The translations under genes were made by a program, and so were the position numbers. Below, piece after piece: positions 43,357 through 52,272 of a stretch of DNA of 64,000 bases. Below the pieces are notes generated by a model. The model searched no databases, was not told the DNA's origin, and saw only the letters and a program-made list of their open reading frames with translations. Position 1 is the first letter of the stretch, and every line of letters starts with the position of its first letter. The stretch spans positions 1 to 64,000 of the forward strand of contig CALJVL010000014.1 of assembly GCA_937773775.1 (NCBI GenBank). Direction: 5' to 3'. The DNA comes from an uncultured Flavobacterium sp. GTDB lineage: Bacteria; Bacteroidota; Bacteroidia; Flavobacteriales; Flavobacteriaceae.

Positions 43357-43965
43357 ATGAAAATGCCAGTTGCTAAAGCACTATTTAAGAGCGATTCATA
43401 TACAGAATATAGAAAAATGGTTTCTGATTTGCTTCGTGACGAAAGATCTACTGGTAATGAACAGTCCGCAAAATTGACAAATTGCAGTGGTTTGAACCAA
43501 ACCCGCATGAGTTTTTTGGAGAAAACAATAAAAATCCCAGAGGGTATCATTCAGAGCTTACGATCCTTGAAAAATGAGTATATATGGTTAGTCATTTTCG
43601 AAGGCTGGAGTCTTGATGCAGCTCAGCTACTGCCAGTTTTTAATGAGATGGCTAGTGAGTCCGAAGGGAAAGTTGATTTAAAAATTGTGCTGAGAGATGA
43701 AAACGAAGAATTGATGGGCTTATTTTTGACAAATAAGGAAAGATCTATTCCTAAACTAATTGTGATTAACCGAGAAACGGGTGGTGTACTTGCTTACCAG
43801 TGACCAAGACCCAAAGGAGCTTCAGATTTGATAGATGATTATATTAAAGAGTATGGGTCAATCAACCAAGCTGTCGAAATGCAATTAGAAATATGGTATT
43901 TGCACGATAAAGGTGAATCTGCCCAAAATGAAATTGTTGCAATGATCCTTGATTTGGACCAATAG
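43357..43965 (+). pseudogene. thioredoxin-fold family protein without active-site cysteines, interrupted by in-frame TGA
   Basis: A 202-residue thioredoxin-like protein of a cytosolic flavobacterial family. The usual W-C-x-D-A-A-Q active site is EGWSLDAAQLLPVF here, so both redox cysteines are missing (Ser85 replaces the first). An in-frame TGA at 43801-43803 interrupts the frame; it is followed without frame change by PRPKGASDLIDDYIKEYGSI and a normal end. Related proteins read QWGPRPKG. A loss of GGG from TGGGGA would produce exactly this TGA, so the stop may be a collapsed G run, either real or a sequencing error. Confidence 0.78.
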
Positions 43966-44344
43966 ACACTTCTAGTTGCTTATCTATAATAGTGACTTTT
44001 AAGGTTTATTTCCTGATTTTATTGTAGTTATTGCCGAAATAAATTCGAAATTTTTATAGATCGTTTTGTTGCAAACTATTCCGATTTCAATTCAAGTAAC
44101 TACTGTTTTATTACTTTTTCTATTTGGCTATTGCTAATCAAAGCGAAACTTTTTTTTGCGGATTTATAAAGTCTAATAAAAAAACGGGCAGTATCAGCAA
44201 GTTGCTTTACTTTAGTTAATTAAGTGTTGTTTTGTTACAAAAAAAACCTACCTTAGTGGAACCCAAGAGCGTCTACCGTTTTCTATTTGATTTACTTTTT
44301 TATTGGTGTTTGTATATTGTTTCACAATTTTAAAAAACATCATT
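43966..44344. other. gene-free stretch
   Basis: AT-rich intergenic DNA with no frame worth calling and no strong hairpin. It precedes a possible 25-residue frame. Confidence 0.4.
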
Positions 44345-44422
44345 ATGAAAAAGCTATTTGAAAGGTTTTACGATTGTTTGTCAAACTTTCTTTTTGGAGG
44401 TGAAAACATAAGTAATTATTAA
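44345..44422 (+). CDS. possible 25-residue peptide
   Basis: MKKLFERFYDCLSNFLFGGE, then NISNY and TAA: a short amphipathic basic peptide in an otherwise empty 570-bp gap. The ATG is preceded by an AT-rich leader. Too short to judge by coding statistics; it may be a chance frame. Confidence 0.25.
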   Translation: MKKLFERFYDCLSNFLFGGENISNY

Positions 44423-44537
44423 ACCATTGGTGGGTAACCACATAGACAAAAAGAGTATGGTATAACAGTACTTTATTTTAGGAAGAATGCACATCACAAA
44501 ATCAGTTTTGAGTTTTGCGATGAGTTTTGTTTTTTAT

Positions 44538-45239
44538 TTACAGAGTAGGACTTAGACTTTCTTCGAATAAGTCCGCGCTTATAGCATCAGTTACGTCATA
44601 ATCTCCGATTTTCGTTCGCCTTAAAGCCGTCAAATGGGAGCCAGACTGCATTGCGCGTCCGAAATCAAAAGCTAAAGAGCGAATGTAAGTCCCTTTGCTA
44701 CAAACCACTCTAAAGTCGATCTCAGGCAGTGAAACTCTATTGATTTCAAATTCATGAATAGTGGTCTTGCGAGTAGCTATTTCTACAGTTTCGCCGGCAC
44801 GGGCATGTTCATACAAACGAACTCCATTTTTTTTAATGGCAGAAAAAATAGGTGGTTTTTGGTCAATTTCGCCCAAGAACTGTTTCACTGTTTCGTGAAT
44901 TAATGCTTCATCTATATGTATGGTTGCAAAAGTCTGATCAACTTCAGTTTCTAAATCATAAGAAGGTGTGGTGGCTCCTATAAAAAAAGTACCTGTGTAT
45001 TCTTTGGCCTGGCCCTGAAGTTCTGTAATTCTCTTGGTAAATTTTCCGGTACACACTAACAGCAATCCTGTGGCCAGGGGGTCTAAGGTTCCCGCGTGTC
45101 CGATCTTGAATTTTTTTGGAAGCCCCAGTTTGTTTATCAGAGCGTATTTTAGTTTTTTTACAGCTTGAAAAGAACTCCAATTTAAGGGTTTGTCAATCAA
45201 TAAAATTTGTCCGTCTTGGTAATCTTCGACTGTTTTCAA
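44538..45239 (-). CDS. truB: tRNA pseudouridine(55) synthase
   Basis: Makes pseudouridine 55 in the T loop of tRNAs. The 233-residue protein has ILLIDKPLNWSSFQAVKKLK, the catalytic-Asp motif GHAGTLDPLATGLLLVC, PPIFSAIKKNGVRLYEHARA and CSKGTYIRSLAFDFG. It is the last gene of the ftsX-DUF3098-uppP-truB run, 6 bp after uppP. Confidence 0.95.
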   Translation of the reverse strand: MKTVEDYQDGQILLIDKPLNWSSFQAVKKLKYALINKLGLPKKFKIGHAGTLDPLATGLLLVCTGKFTKRITELQGQAKEYTGTFFIGATTPSYDLETEVDQTFATIHIDEALIHETVKQFLGEIDQKPPIFSAIKKNGVRLYEHARAGETVEIATRKTTIHEFEINRVSLPEIDFRVVCSKGTYIRSLAFDFGRAMQSGSHLTALRRTKIGDYDVTDAISADLFEESLSPTL

Positions 45240-45245
45240 AGGGAA

Positions 45246-46067
45246 TTATTTTAGATATGTAAAGTAAATCAGTAAAAAGGTACCAATAATAATCCTGTAC
45301 CAGCCCCAGGGCTTGAAACCGTATTTTTTGATAATCTCAATAAAGAATTTAATGGCTACAACGGCAACGACAAAGGCAACCAGATTTCCTATAAGGAACA
45401 AGTGGATGTTTTCGTTAGACCTTAGAATAAGTTCGTAACCTTTAAGTTGTGTAGTGTCATAGGTTTTCAGGAAAAGAGAATAACAGGTAACCGCCATCAT
45501 AGTTGGAACTGCCAGAAAGAAAGAGAATTCTGCAGCCGCATGACGTGTTAATCCTTGCTGCATTCCGCCAATTATTGAAGCGGCGGAACGACTTGTTCCG
45601 GGCATCATGGCCAGACATTGCCAAAAACCGATTGTTACGGCCTTTTTTACGGTAATATCTTCTTCTTTGATAACCGTTGGGTTTTGAAAACGATTGTCGA
45701 CAAAAAGTAGAATTACTCCGCCTAAAATTAATACAATTGCTATGGGAACAGGATTACCCAAAACTGCTTCGATTTTATCGTCAAATAATTTTCCTAAAAC
45801 TAAAGCCGGAATTACGGCATAAATAAGTTTGAAATAAAAGCGCATAGCTACACTTCGGGAAGAGAAATCGAAAAATTTTCTCCAATATAGAGCGACGACT
45901 GCTAGAATTGCACCAAATTGAATAGAAACCTGAAAAAGTTTGACAAAATCGTCTTCTTGAATTCCGAAATACGAACTCAGAAAAACCATATGAGCTGTCG
46001 ATGAAATAGGAAGGTATTCAGTTACTCCTTCGAGAATGGCAATTAGAAGAGCCTGTAATGTATTCAT
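45246..46067 (-). CDS. uppP: undecaprenyl-diphosphate phosphatase
   Basis: An integral membrane phosphatase (BacA/UppP) that recycles the undecaprenyl carrier for peptidoglycan and polysaccharide synthesis. The 273-residue protein has about eight hydrophobic segments and the two family motifs EGVTEYLPISSTAHMV and PGTSRSAASIIGG. It abuts the DUF3098 gene. Confidence 0.95.
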   Translation of the reverse strand: MNTLQALLIAILEGVTEYLPISSTAHMVFLSSYFGIQEDDFVKLFQVSIQFGAILAVVALYWRKFFDFSSRSVAMRFYFKLIYAVIPALVLGKLFDDKIEAVLGNPVPIAIVLILGGVILLFVDNRFQNPTVIKEEDITVKKAVTIGFWQCLAMMPGTSRSAASIIGGMQQGLTRHAAAEFSFFLAVPTMMAVTCYSLFLKTYDTTQLKGYELILRSNENIHLFLIGNLVAFVVAVVAIKFFIEIIKKYGFKPWGWYRIIIGTFLLIYFTYLK

Positions 46068-46310
46068 CTAGGCTTTGTTTGGATTCTTTAATATGGCATA
46101 AATAGTAATCCCAAAACCAATCAAAACGGTAGTGGGTGCTAAACGAATCCTTCTAAAGCTGAAGATTGCGTCGCTGAATACGTTTGGGTCATCACTCCCT
46201 CCACCTGACATTAGTAAAAAACCAAGGATGATGACTCCAATGCCAATCAGTAGAATTTTGTAGTTTATTTTGCCAAAAAGGAACTCTTGTTTGTGCTCTT
46301 TATTTTCCAT
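46068..46310 (-). CDS. DUF3098 family membrane protein
   Basis: 80 residues with two hydrophobic segments (ILLIGIGVIILGFLLMSGGG; TTVLIGFGITIYAIL) around a loop with FSFRRIRLAP. This small family is Bacteroidota-specific and nearly always lies between ftsX and uppP, suggesting a link to division or envelope synthesis; function unknown. Confidence 0.9.
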   Translation of the reverse strand: MENKEHKQEFLFGKINYKILLIGIGVIILGFLLMSGGGSDDPNVFSDAIFSFRRIRLAPTTVLIGFGITIYAILKNPNKA

Positions 46311-46376
46311 TTATGCTGAGTTTATTTCGACATTAAAAAAATGCTGAATTATATTGTAGTTTTTTAGAATCGTAAT

Positions 46377-47252
46377 TTAGTAAAGCTCGTCTGTCCTTAA
46401 ATTCAAGAATCGTTGCGTTGCAAAATAAGTGCTTAGCCATGTAATTAGTATACCAAATCCCAGCACGGACAGTAGTACTGCTGCAATTAGTACTTTGTCA
46501 TTCAGGATTCCAAGGTCAGGAAAGCTGGTTTCAACATAGGCTAAAACACCAAGTAGCGCGAGGATTGCCAATGCGGCTCCAAGCATTCCTAGTTTTACGC
46601 TTCGCATCACGAACGGTTTTCTTATAAATGATTTTGTTGCGCCCACCATCTGCATGGTTTTTATGATAAAGCGGTTAGAATGTATCGAAAGACGTAATGA
46701 GCTATTGATTAACAAAACGGCTATAAAAGTCAAAAAGCCACTTATTATTAAAATCCACATACTCACTTTTTTGATATTGTCATTGACCAGATTCACTAAT
46801 TGTTTATCATAAACAATATCGGAAATCATAGGGTTTGATCGTAGTTGTTTTTCAATTTTTGGAATACTGTCCTTTTCCACGTATTCCGCTTTTAAGTGAA
46901 TGTCATATGAATTTTGCAAAGGATTTTCTCCAAGGAAAGTCATGAAGTCTTCACCAATGATATCAGTATGTTGCTTGGCAGCAGTTTCTTTGGAAACAAA
47001 AACATTTGATTTTGCGTATGGAGCTACTTTTAATTGTTTGCCAAAAGTCTTTAGTATACTGTCATTTGCCTTATTTTTGAAAAACACCGTCATGGCAATT
47101 TTTTCTTTAAAATCGTTGGCTAGTTTTTGGGAATTTATGATAAAAAACCCCAAAATCCCCAATAAGAATAAAACTAAGAATACGCTTAGCACTACCGAAA
47201 AATAAGAGGAAATTAACCTGCGTTTTTGAAATTTATCAAATGAAGAACTCAT
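46377..47252 (-). CDS. ftsX: cell division protein FtsX
   Basis: The membrane partner of the FtsE ATPase, regulating peptidoglycan hydrolases at the septum. The 291-residue protein has one N-terminal TM helix, an extracytoplasmic domain (KEKIAMTVFFKNKANDSILK, AEYVEKDSIPKIEKQL) and three C-terminal TM helices with IKTMQMVGATKSFIRKPFVM, the typical FtsX loop. ftsE is not adjacent, which is usual in Bacteroidota. Confidence 0.93.
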   Translation of the reverse strand: MSSSFDKFQKRRLISSYFSVVLSVFLVLFLLGILGFFIINSQKLANDFKEKIAMTVFFKNKANDSILKTFGKQLKVAPYAKSNVFVSKETAAKQHTDIIGEDFMTFLGENPLQNSYDIHLKAEYVEKDSIPKIEKQLRSNPMISDIVYDKQLVNLVNDNIKKVSMWILIISGFLTFIAVLLINSSLRLSIHSNRFIIKTMQMVGATKSFIRKPFVMRSVKLGMLGAALAILALLGVLAYVETSFPDLGILNDKVLIAAVLLSVLGFGILITWLSTYFATQRFLNLRTDELY

Positions 47253-47342
47253 AGTTTACTTTAATTACGGAGTAAAAATAATAAAGAATTTCTTTATTTG
47301 AAGTTAATAACGTCCAAAGTTTCAACTTTCGTACAATAAACG

Positions 47343-47350
47343 TAAATTTG
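47343..47350 (+). promoter_or_regulatory. -7 promoter box for leuS
   Basis: TAAATTTG, matching TAnnTTTG, about 104 bp before the leuS ATG; divergent from ftsX. Confidence 0.5.
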
Positions 47351-47453
47351 CCTCTTTATAATTCATTGTTAAAAAGCATATATAACATTGAATCCAAACT
47401 AATAATGGGAGTTAGCGACGGCATGTCTCCATTAAAAAACAATAAAAAAGGGA

Positions 47454-50400
47454 ATGAAATACAATCCGAACGAAATAGAGGCCAAATGGCAAAAATATTG
47501 GGCAGAAAATCAAACCTTTGCTGCAGAAAACATGTCCGAAAAACCCAAATATTATGTACTTGACATGTTTCCTTATCCATCCGGTGCAGGATTGCACGTA
47601 GGTCATCCATTAGGTTACATTGCCTCCGATGTGTATTCACGATATAAAAGACATTTAGGTTTTAATGTTTTACATCCAATGGGGTATGATAGTTTTGGTT
47701 TACCTGCAGAACAATATGCTATTCAAACTGGTCAGCGTCCGGAAGATACTACTTCAGTAAATATTGACGGAGGTTTTGATAAAGAAGGAAATAAAATTTC
47801 AGGCTATAGAAAACAATTGGACAAAATTGGGTTTTCATTCGATTGGAGTAGAGAAGTGCGTACTTCAAATCCAGATTACTATAAACACACTCAATGGATT
47901 TTTATCCAATTATTCAATTCCTGGTACAATAAAAACAGTAATAAATCGGAAGATATTGCGACATTAATTTTGGTTTTTGAAAAGCAAGGAAACGCTACAA
48001 TCAAAGCGGTTTGTGATGAGAAAATTATTCCCTTTTCGGCAACTGAATGGAATGCTTTCACAAAAGAGCATCAGGAAAAAATACTATTGCAATATAGATT
48101 GACTTATTTGGCGGAGACGGAAGTGAACTGGTGTCCAGGGTTGGGAACAGTTTTGGCCAATGACGAAATTGTAAATGGAGTTTCGGAACGTGGTGGTTTC
48201 ACCGTAGTTCGTAAAAAAATGAAGCAATGGAGCATGCGTATTTCTGCATACGCCGAGCGCTTGTTAAAAGGATTGAACGATGTCGATTGGAGTGAAAGTA
48301 TTAAAGAAAGTCAACGCAACTGGATTGGAAAATCTATTGGGGCGATGGTTACTTTTCCAGTTATGTCAGTAGGTGTTAAAAGCCAAAAAAACAATAGTTT
48401 TGCGCTCGAAAAAGCACTAGAAATTAGCGGAGATTCAACGGTGACTGAACAAAAATTATGGCAAAGTTTAAAGTCAAAAGCATTAGATTATAAGTTCAAA
48501 CACCAATATTTAATAGGTGACTATGTCGTTGATTTTGTTTGTCTTTCAAAAAAACTGGTTGTTGTAATTAACGAAGAGACTTTAGATTTTCACGAAGTTG
48601 CAAATGTAGAAAGAGCGAAAGTTATTATTGAAAAAGGGTTTACAATAATTCGTTTTAATAAAGAAGAAATTTTAAGAAATATTGATGGAGTTCTAGATGC
48701 GATCACACAAGAATTAGATGAAAGTGAAGGTGTAGCCTCTGTTATTGATAAGGTTGAAGTTTTTACCACTCGCCCTGACACCATATTCGGAGTTACTTTT
48801 ATGACGCTTGCTCCTGAGCACGAATTGGTAGCGAAAATCACTACTCCAGAACAGAAAGCAGCTGTTGAGGCTTACGTTGAAAAAACCGCAAAACGTTCCG
48901 AAAGAGAACGTATGGCCGATGTTAAAACCATTTCTGGCGTATTTACAGGAGCCTATGCTGAGCATCCTTTTACCAAAGAGCCGGTTCCTGTTTGGATTGG
49001 GGATTATGTTTTGGCAGGTTATGGAACAGGAGCTGTTATGGCAGTTCCTTGTGGAGACGAAAGAGATTATGCTTTTGCTAATTTCTTTAAAGGTCAAAGC
49101 GGAATGAAGGAAATAAAAAATATTTTTGCTAATGTTGACATTTCCAAAGAAGCCTACGGTTCTAAAGATAACGTGATAATTGCCAATTCAGATTTCTTGG
49201 ATGGCCTGATTTACAAAGAAGCGGCCAAGAAAGCGATTGAAGAATTGGAGAAATTAAACCAAGGACACGGAAAAATCAATTACCGTTTGCGGGATGCTGT
49301 TTTCTCTAGACAAAGGTATTGGGGAGAACCATTCCCGGTATATTATGTGAGTGGCTTACCAAAAATGATTGATTCAAAATATTTACCTATTGTTTTACCA
49401 GAAGTGGAGAAGTATTTGCCAACAGAAGACGGATTACCGCCTTTAGGGAATGCTGAGGTTTGGGCTTGGGACACTGTGAAAAATGAAGTAGTCAATACGG
49501 ATTTAGTAGATCATAAAGCCATATTTCCTTTAGAATTGAATACGATGCCAGGTTGGGCAGGAAGTTCTTTTTACTGGATGCGTTATATGGATGCGCACAA
49601 TGAAAACGAATTTGCAAGTAAAGAAGCCTTGGCCTACTGGGAAAGTGTCGATTTATATATTGGTGGAAACGAACACGCAACCGGACATTTATTGTATTCT
49701 CGTTTTTGGAATAAATTTTTAAAAGACAAAGGTTTTGCACCGACAGAAGAGCCGTTCAAAAAACTGATTAATCAGGGAATGATTTTGGGAACGAGTGCTT
49801 TTGTTTATAGAGTTGAAGGAACAAATACATTTGTTTCTAAAAACAAGATTGATGGGCAGAATGTGCAGCCTATTCATGCAGACGTTTCAATGGTCAATTC
49901 TTCAGATGAGTTAGACATAGAAAAATTCAAAGCTTGGAGAGAAGATTATAAAGACGCTGAATTCATTTGTGATGATAACGGTAAATACATCGTAGGTCGC
50001 GAAGTAGAGAAAATGTCTAAATCCAAATACAATGTGGTAACGCCAGATGATATTTGCAATGAATACGGTGCGGATACCTTGCGTTTGTACGAAATGTTCT
50101 TAGGACCATTGGAACAATCCAAGCCTTGGAACACGGCAGGAATTTCTGGGGTTTTTGGTTTTTTGAAAAAACTGTGTCGTTTGTATTTCGATGAACATAC
50201 AATGATTGTTACAGATGAGCTGCCAACCAAAGACAATTTGAAAACATTACACAAAACCATCAAGAAAGTGGCGGATGATATAGAGAATTTCTCTTTCAAC
50301 ACCTCGGTTTCACAATTTATGATTTGTGTCAATGAATTGTCGACCCAAGGTTGTCATTCCACTGCCATTCTTGAACCACTAGCAATTGTAATTTCGCCTT

Positions 50401-50690
50401 ATGCCCCGCATATCGCAGAGGAATTATGGAGTTTACTGGGAAATACTGGTTCTATTGCAACGGTACCATTTCCAGTTTTTGAACCGAAACATTTAGTAGA
50501 ATCCGAAAAAGAATATCCAGTTTCTTTCAACGGAAAAATGCGTTTCACGATCACCTTGCCTTTGGATTTAACCAAAGACCAAATCGAGGAAATCATCATG
50601 AAAGACGAAAGAACAATAAAACAACTCGAAGGAAGAACGCCAAATAAGCTCATTATTGTTCCGGGAAAAATCATTAATTTGGTGGGGTAG
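47454..50690 (+). CDS. leuS: leucyl-tRNA synthetase with an inserted DUF559-like domain
   Basis: A class Ia synthetase of 1078 residues. HIGH region PYPSGAGLHVGHPLGYIASD, KMSKS motif VEKMSKSKYNVVTPDD, and the editing-domain lines VFTTRPDTIFGVTFM and YGTGAVMAVPCGDERDYAFA are intact, so charging and proofreading of leucine should work. Residues 304-432 are extra: between VTFPV and KVEVFTTRPDT, where the editing domain normally continues directly, lies a segment resembling DUF559/Vsr-like nucleases (TEQKLWQSLKSKALDYKFKH, GDYVVDFVCLSKKLVVVI, GFTIIRFNKEEI). Where such nucleases have ExDG the sequence reads VIN, so activity is unlikely. Without the insert the length is about 950, normal for Bacteroidota. 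Confidence 0.95.
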   Translation: MKYNPNEIEAKWQKYWAENQTFAAENMSEKPKYYVLDMFPYPSGAGLHVGHPLGYIASDVYSRYKRHLGFNVLHPMGYDSFGLPAEQYAIQTGQRPEDTTSVNIDGGFDKEGNKISGYRKQLDKIGFSFDWSREVRTSNPDYYKHTQWIFIQLFNSWYNKNSNKSEDIATLILVFEKQGNATIKAVCDEKIIPFSATEWNAFTKEHQEKILLQYRLTYLAETEVNWCPGLGTVLANDEIVNGVSERGGFTVVRKKMKQWSMRISAYAERLLKGLNDVDWSESIKESQRNWIGKSIGAMVTFPVMSVGVKSQKNNSFALEKALEISGDSTVTEQKLWQSLKSKALDYKFKHQYLIGDYVVDFVCLSKKLVVVINEETLDFHEVANVERAKVIIEKGFTIIRFNKEEILRNIDGVLDAITQELDESEGVASVIDKVEVFTTRPDTIFGVTFMTLAPEHELVAKITTPEQKAAVEAYVEKTAKRSERERMADVKTISGVFTGAYAEHPFTKEPVPVWIGDYVLAGYGTGAVMAVPCGDERDYAFANFFKGQSGMKEIKNIFANVDISKEAYGSKDNVIIANSDFLDGLIYKEAAKKAIEELEKLNQGHGKINYRLRDAVFSRQRYWGEPFPVYYVSGLPKMIDSKYLPIVLPEVEKYLPTEDGLPPLGNAEVWAWDTVKNEVVNTDLVDHKAIFPLELNTMPGWAGSSFYWMRYMDAHNENEFASKEALAYWESVDLYIGGNEHATGHLLYSRFWNKFLKDKGFAPTEEPFKKLINQGMILGTSAFVYRVEGTNTFVSKNKIDGQNVQPIHADVSMVNSSDELDIEKFKAWREDYKDAEFICDDNGKYIVGREVEKMSKSKYNVVTPDDICNEYGADTLRLYEMFLGPLEQSKPWNTAGISGVFGFLKKLCRLYFDEHTMIVTDELPTKDNLKTLHKTIKKVADDIENFSFNTSVSQFMICVNELSTQGCHSTAILEPLAIVISPYAPHIAEELWSLLGNTGSIATVPFPVFEPKHLVESEKEYPVSFNGKMRFTITLPLDLTKDQIEEIIMKDERTIKQLEGRTPNKLIIVPGKIINLVG

Positions 50691-50755
50691 GTATGAATAG
50701 CATGAGCTTTTAAAGTGATCTGCAGCGCATTTTCTGATAACGCATATTTAAAAAT

Positions 50756-50790
50756 CCAAATTTCACGTCTAGTGGAGTTTGGTTTTTTTA
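50756..50790 (+). terminator. terminator after leuS
   Basis: ccaaatttcac pairs with gtggagtttgg (with G-T pairs) around gtcta-type loop bases, followed by seven T. Confidence 0.75.
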
Positions 50791-50888
50791 TGCTTATTTT
50801 AACGTGTGCCAAATTGACATTGTAAAAAATTGGTTCGTAATTTGATATTCATTTTTTGACCTTATTTAAGAATAAAAACACAAATGAT

Positions 50889-51578
50889 ATGGGAATGAGT
50901 TTTTTGATATTGGCCGTTGCAATCATGCTGGCTAGTTGGCTTGTAAGTTCAAGACTAAAAAGCAAATTTGAGCACTATTCAAAGATGCAATTGCAAAATG
51001 GAATGAGTGGCGCGGAGATTGCTGAGAAAATGTTGGCTGATAACGGGATTCATGATGTACGTGTGATTTCGGTAGCAGGGCAATTGACAGATCATTATAA
51101 CCCAGTAAAAAAAACCGTGAATCTTAGTGAAGCTGTATACAACCAGCGCAACGCTGCATCAGCTGCAGTCGCTGCACATGAATGTGGTCATGCAGTACAA
51201 CACGCTCTGGGATATGAATGGTTGACGATGCGTTCTAAGCTGGTGCCTTTTGTGAATGTGGCATCGACGTACATGCAGTGGATTTTGATAGGAGGAATAT
51301 TGATGATGAGAACTTTTCCACAATTATTACTTTTTGGAATCGTGCTGTTTGCTGCCACTACGGTATTTTCAATTATTACTTTACCTGTAGAGTATGACGC
51401 GAGTAACCGTGCTTTGGCTTGGTTGGAAAATAAGAGGATGCTTACTCGACAAGAACAAGCTGGGGCAAAAGACGCCTTAAAATGGGCGGCCAGAACTTAT
51501 GTAGTCGCTGCGCTGGGATCAGTCGCGACTTTACTATATTATGTTTCGATTTATATGGGCGGGAGTAGAAGGGGTTAA
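50889..51578 (+). CDS. zinc-dependent membrane metallopeptidase (YugP-like)
   Basis: 229 residues from ATG 50889; the upstream in-frame extension lacks features. An N-terminal TM helix (SFLILAVAIMLASWLVSSRL) is followed by the catalytic domain with HEXXH in AVAAHECGHAVQHALGYEWL, two more TM helices, and TLPVEYDASNRALAWLE with the third zinc ligand. This is the neutral zinc metallopeptidase family PF04298 of unknown physiological substrate. Confidence 0.9.
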   Translation: MGMSFLILAVAIMLASWLVSSRLKSKFEHYSKMQLQNGMSGAEIAEKMLADNGIHDVRVISVAGQLTDHYNPVKKTVNLSEAVYNQRNAASAAVAAHECGHAVQHALGYEWLTMRSKLVPFVNVASTYMQWILIGGILMMRTFPQLLLFGIVLFAATTVFSIITLPVEYDASNRALAWLENKRMLTRQEQAGAKDALKWAARTYVVAALGSVATLLYYVSIYMGGSRRG

Positions 51579-51640
51579 AAGATGTGAAATAAGAAACTTT
51601 AAATCCTATTTATGAAGATTGTAGTTTCTTATATAGTTTT

Positions 51641-52108
51641 TTATAATTGTATTTGTCTGTCAATTTGTTGGTCCAGAGAAATAAAGGTTTCTGTTCTTGA
51701 AACGCCTTCTATCGTTTGAATTTTGGTGTTAAGTAATTGCATTAAATGTTGATTGTCGCGACAGATTATTTTTATTAATATAGACCAGTTTCCGGTAGTG
51801 TAGTGGCATTCCAATACTTCGGGTATTTTGTTTAATTCCTTTACGGCTTCTAGATTTTTTGCTGCTTTGTCCAAATAAACACCAACAAATGCCATTGTAT
51901 TGTAACCTAAAACCTTATGATTCACGACAAATTTAGATCCTGAAATGACACCAGATTGTTCTAGTTTTCTCAACCGCTGGTGTATCGCTGCGCCAGAGAT
52001 GCCTATTTTATTTGCTATTTGCAGAATTGGCTTACGAGCGTCTTCCATTAGGGATCTTAAGATTTCTTTGTCAATACCGTCTATTTCTACTACTAGTGAG
52101 TTGGTTTT
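51641..52108 (-). CDS. Lrp/AsnC family transcriptional regulator
   Basis: 155 residues from the ATG at 52108 (MKTNSLVVEIDGIDKEILRS). The N-terminal winged HTH has GIDKEILRSLMEDARKPILQ and GISGAAIHQRLRKLEQSG. The C-terminal RAM/AsnC effector domain runs from GYNTMAFVGVYLDKA to IQTIEGVSRTETFISLDQ. Members respond to amino acids and control amino-acid metabolism; the ligand here is unknown. The upstream extension to 52162 is less likely because it precedes the family start. Confidence 0.93.
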   Translation of the reverse strand, partial: KTNSLVVEIDGIDKEILRSLMEDARKPILQIANKIGISGAAIHQRLRKLEQSGVISGSKFVVNHKVLGYNTMAFVGVYLDKAAKNLEAVKELNKIPEVLECHYTTGNWSILIKIICRDNQHLMQLLNTKIQTIEGVSRTETFISLDQQIDRQIQL

Positions 52109-52226
52109 CATAAGTTGATTTTTGGAACTTAAACCTATATTTTGGTTGAAATTTAGAATCAAAATTAAACAAAATAAGATAAAAAAGGTCTGATTTGCTA
52201 GATTTATTTACAAATAGGAAATAAAA

Positions 52227-52250
52227 AAAGCCGCAGATGTTGCGACTTTT
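52227..52250 (-). terminator. terminator after the DUF4271-hemD pair
   Basis: aaagccgca/tgcgacttt stem (one mismatch) with a T run on the minus strand. Confidence 0.65.
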
Positions 52251-52272
52251 TGATATATAATAGGAATCCAGC

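Noticed and set aside
43801..43803. In-frame TGA as selenocysteine codon in the thioredoxin-like gene
   Set aside because: The position corresponds to a Trp/Gly in related sequences, not to a redox cysteine; no SECIS-like hairpin follows, and loss of GGG explains it better.
48363..48749. Intein in LeuRS
   Set aside because: About 130 residues is too short, there are no splice-junction residues (N-terminal Cys/Ser block, C-terminal His-Asn), and the motifs fit DUF559 instead.
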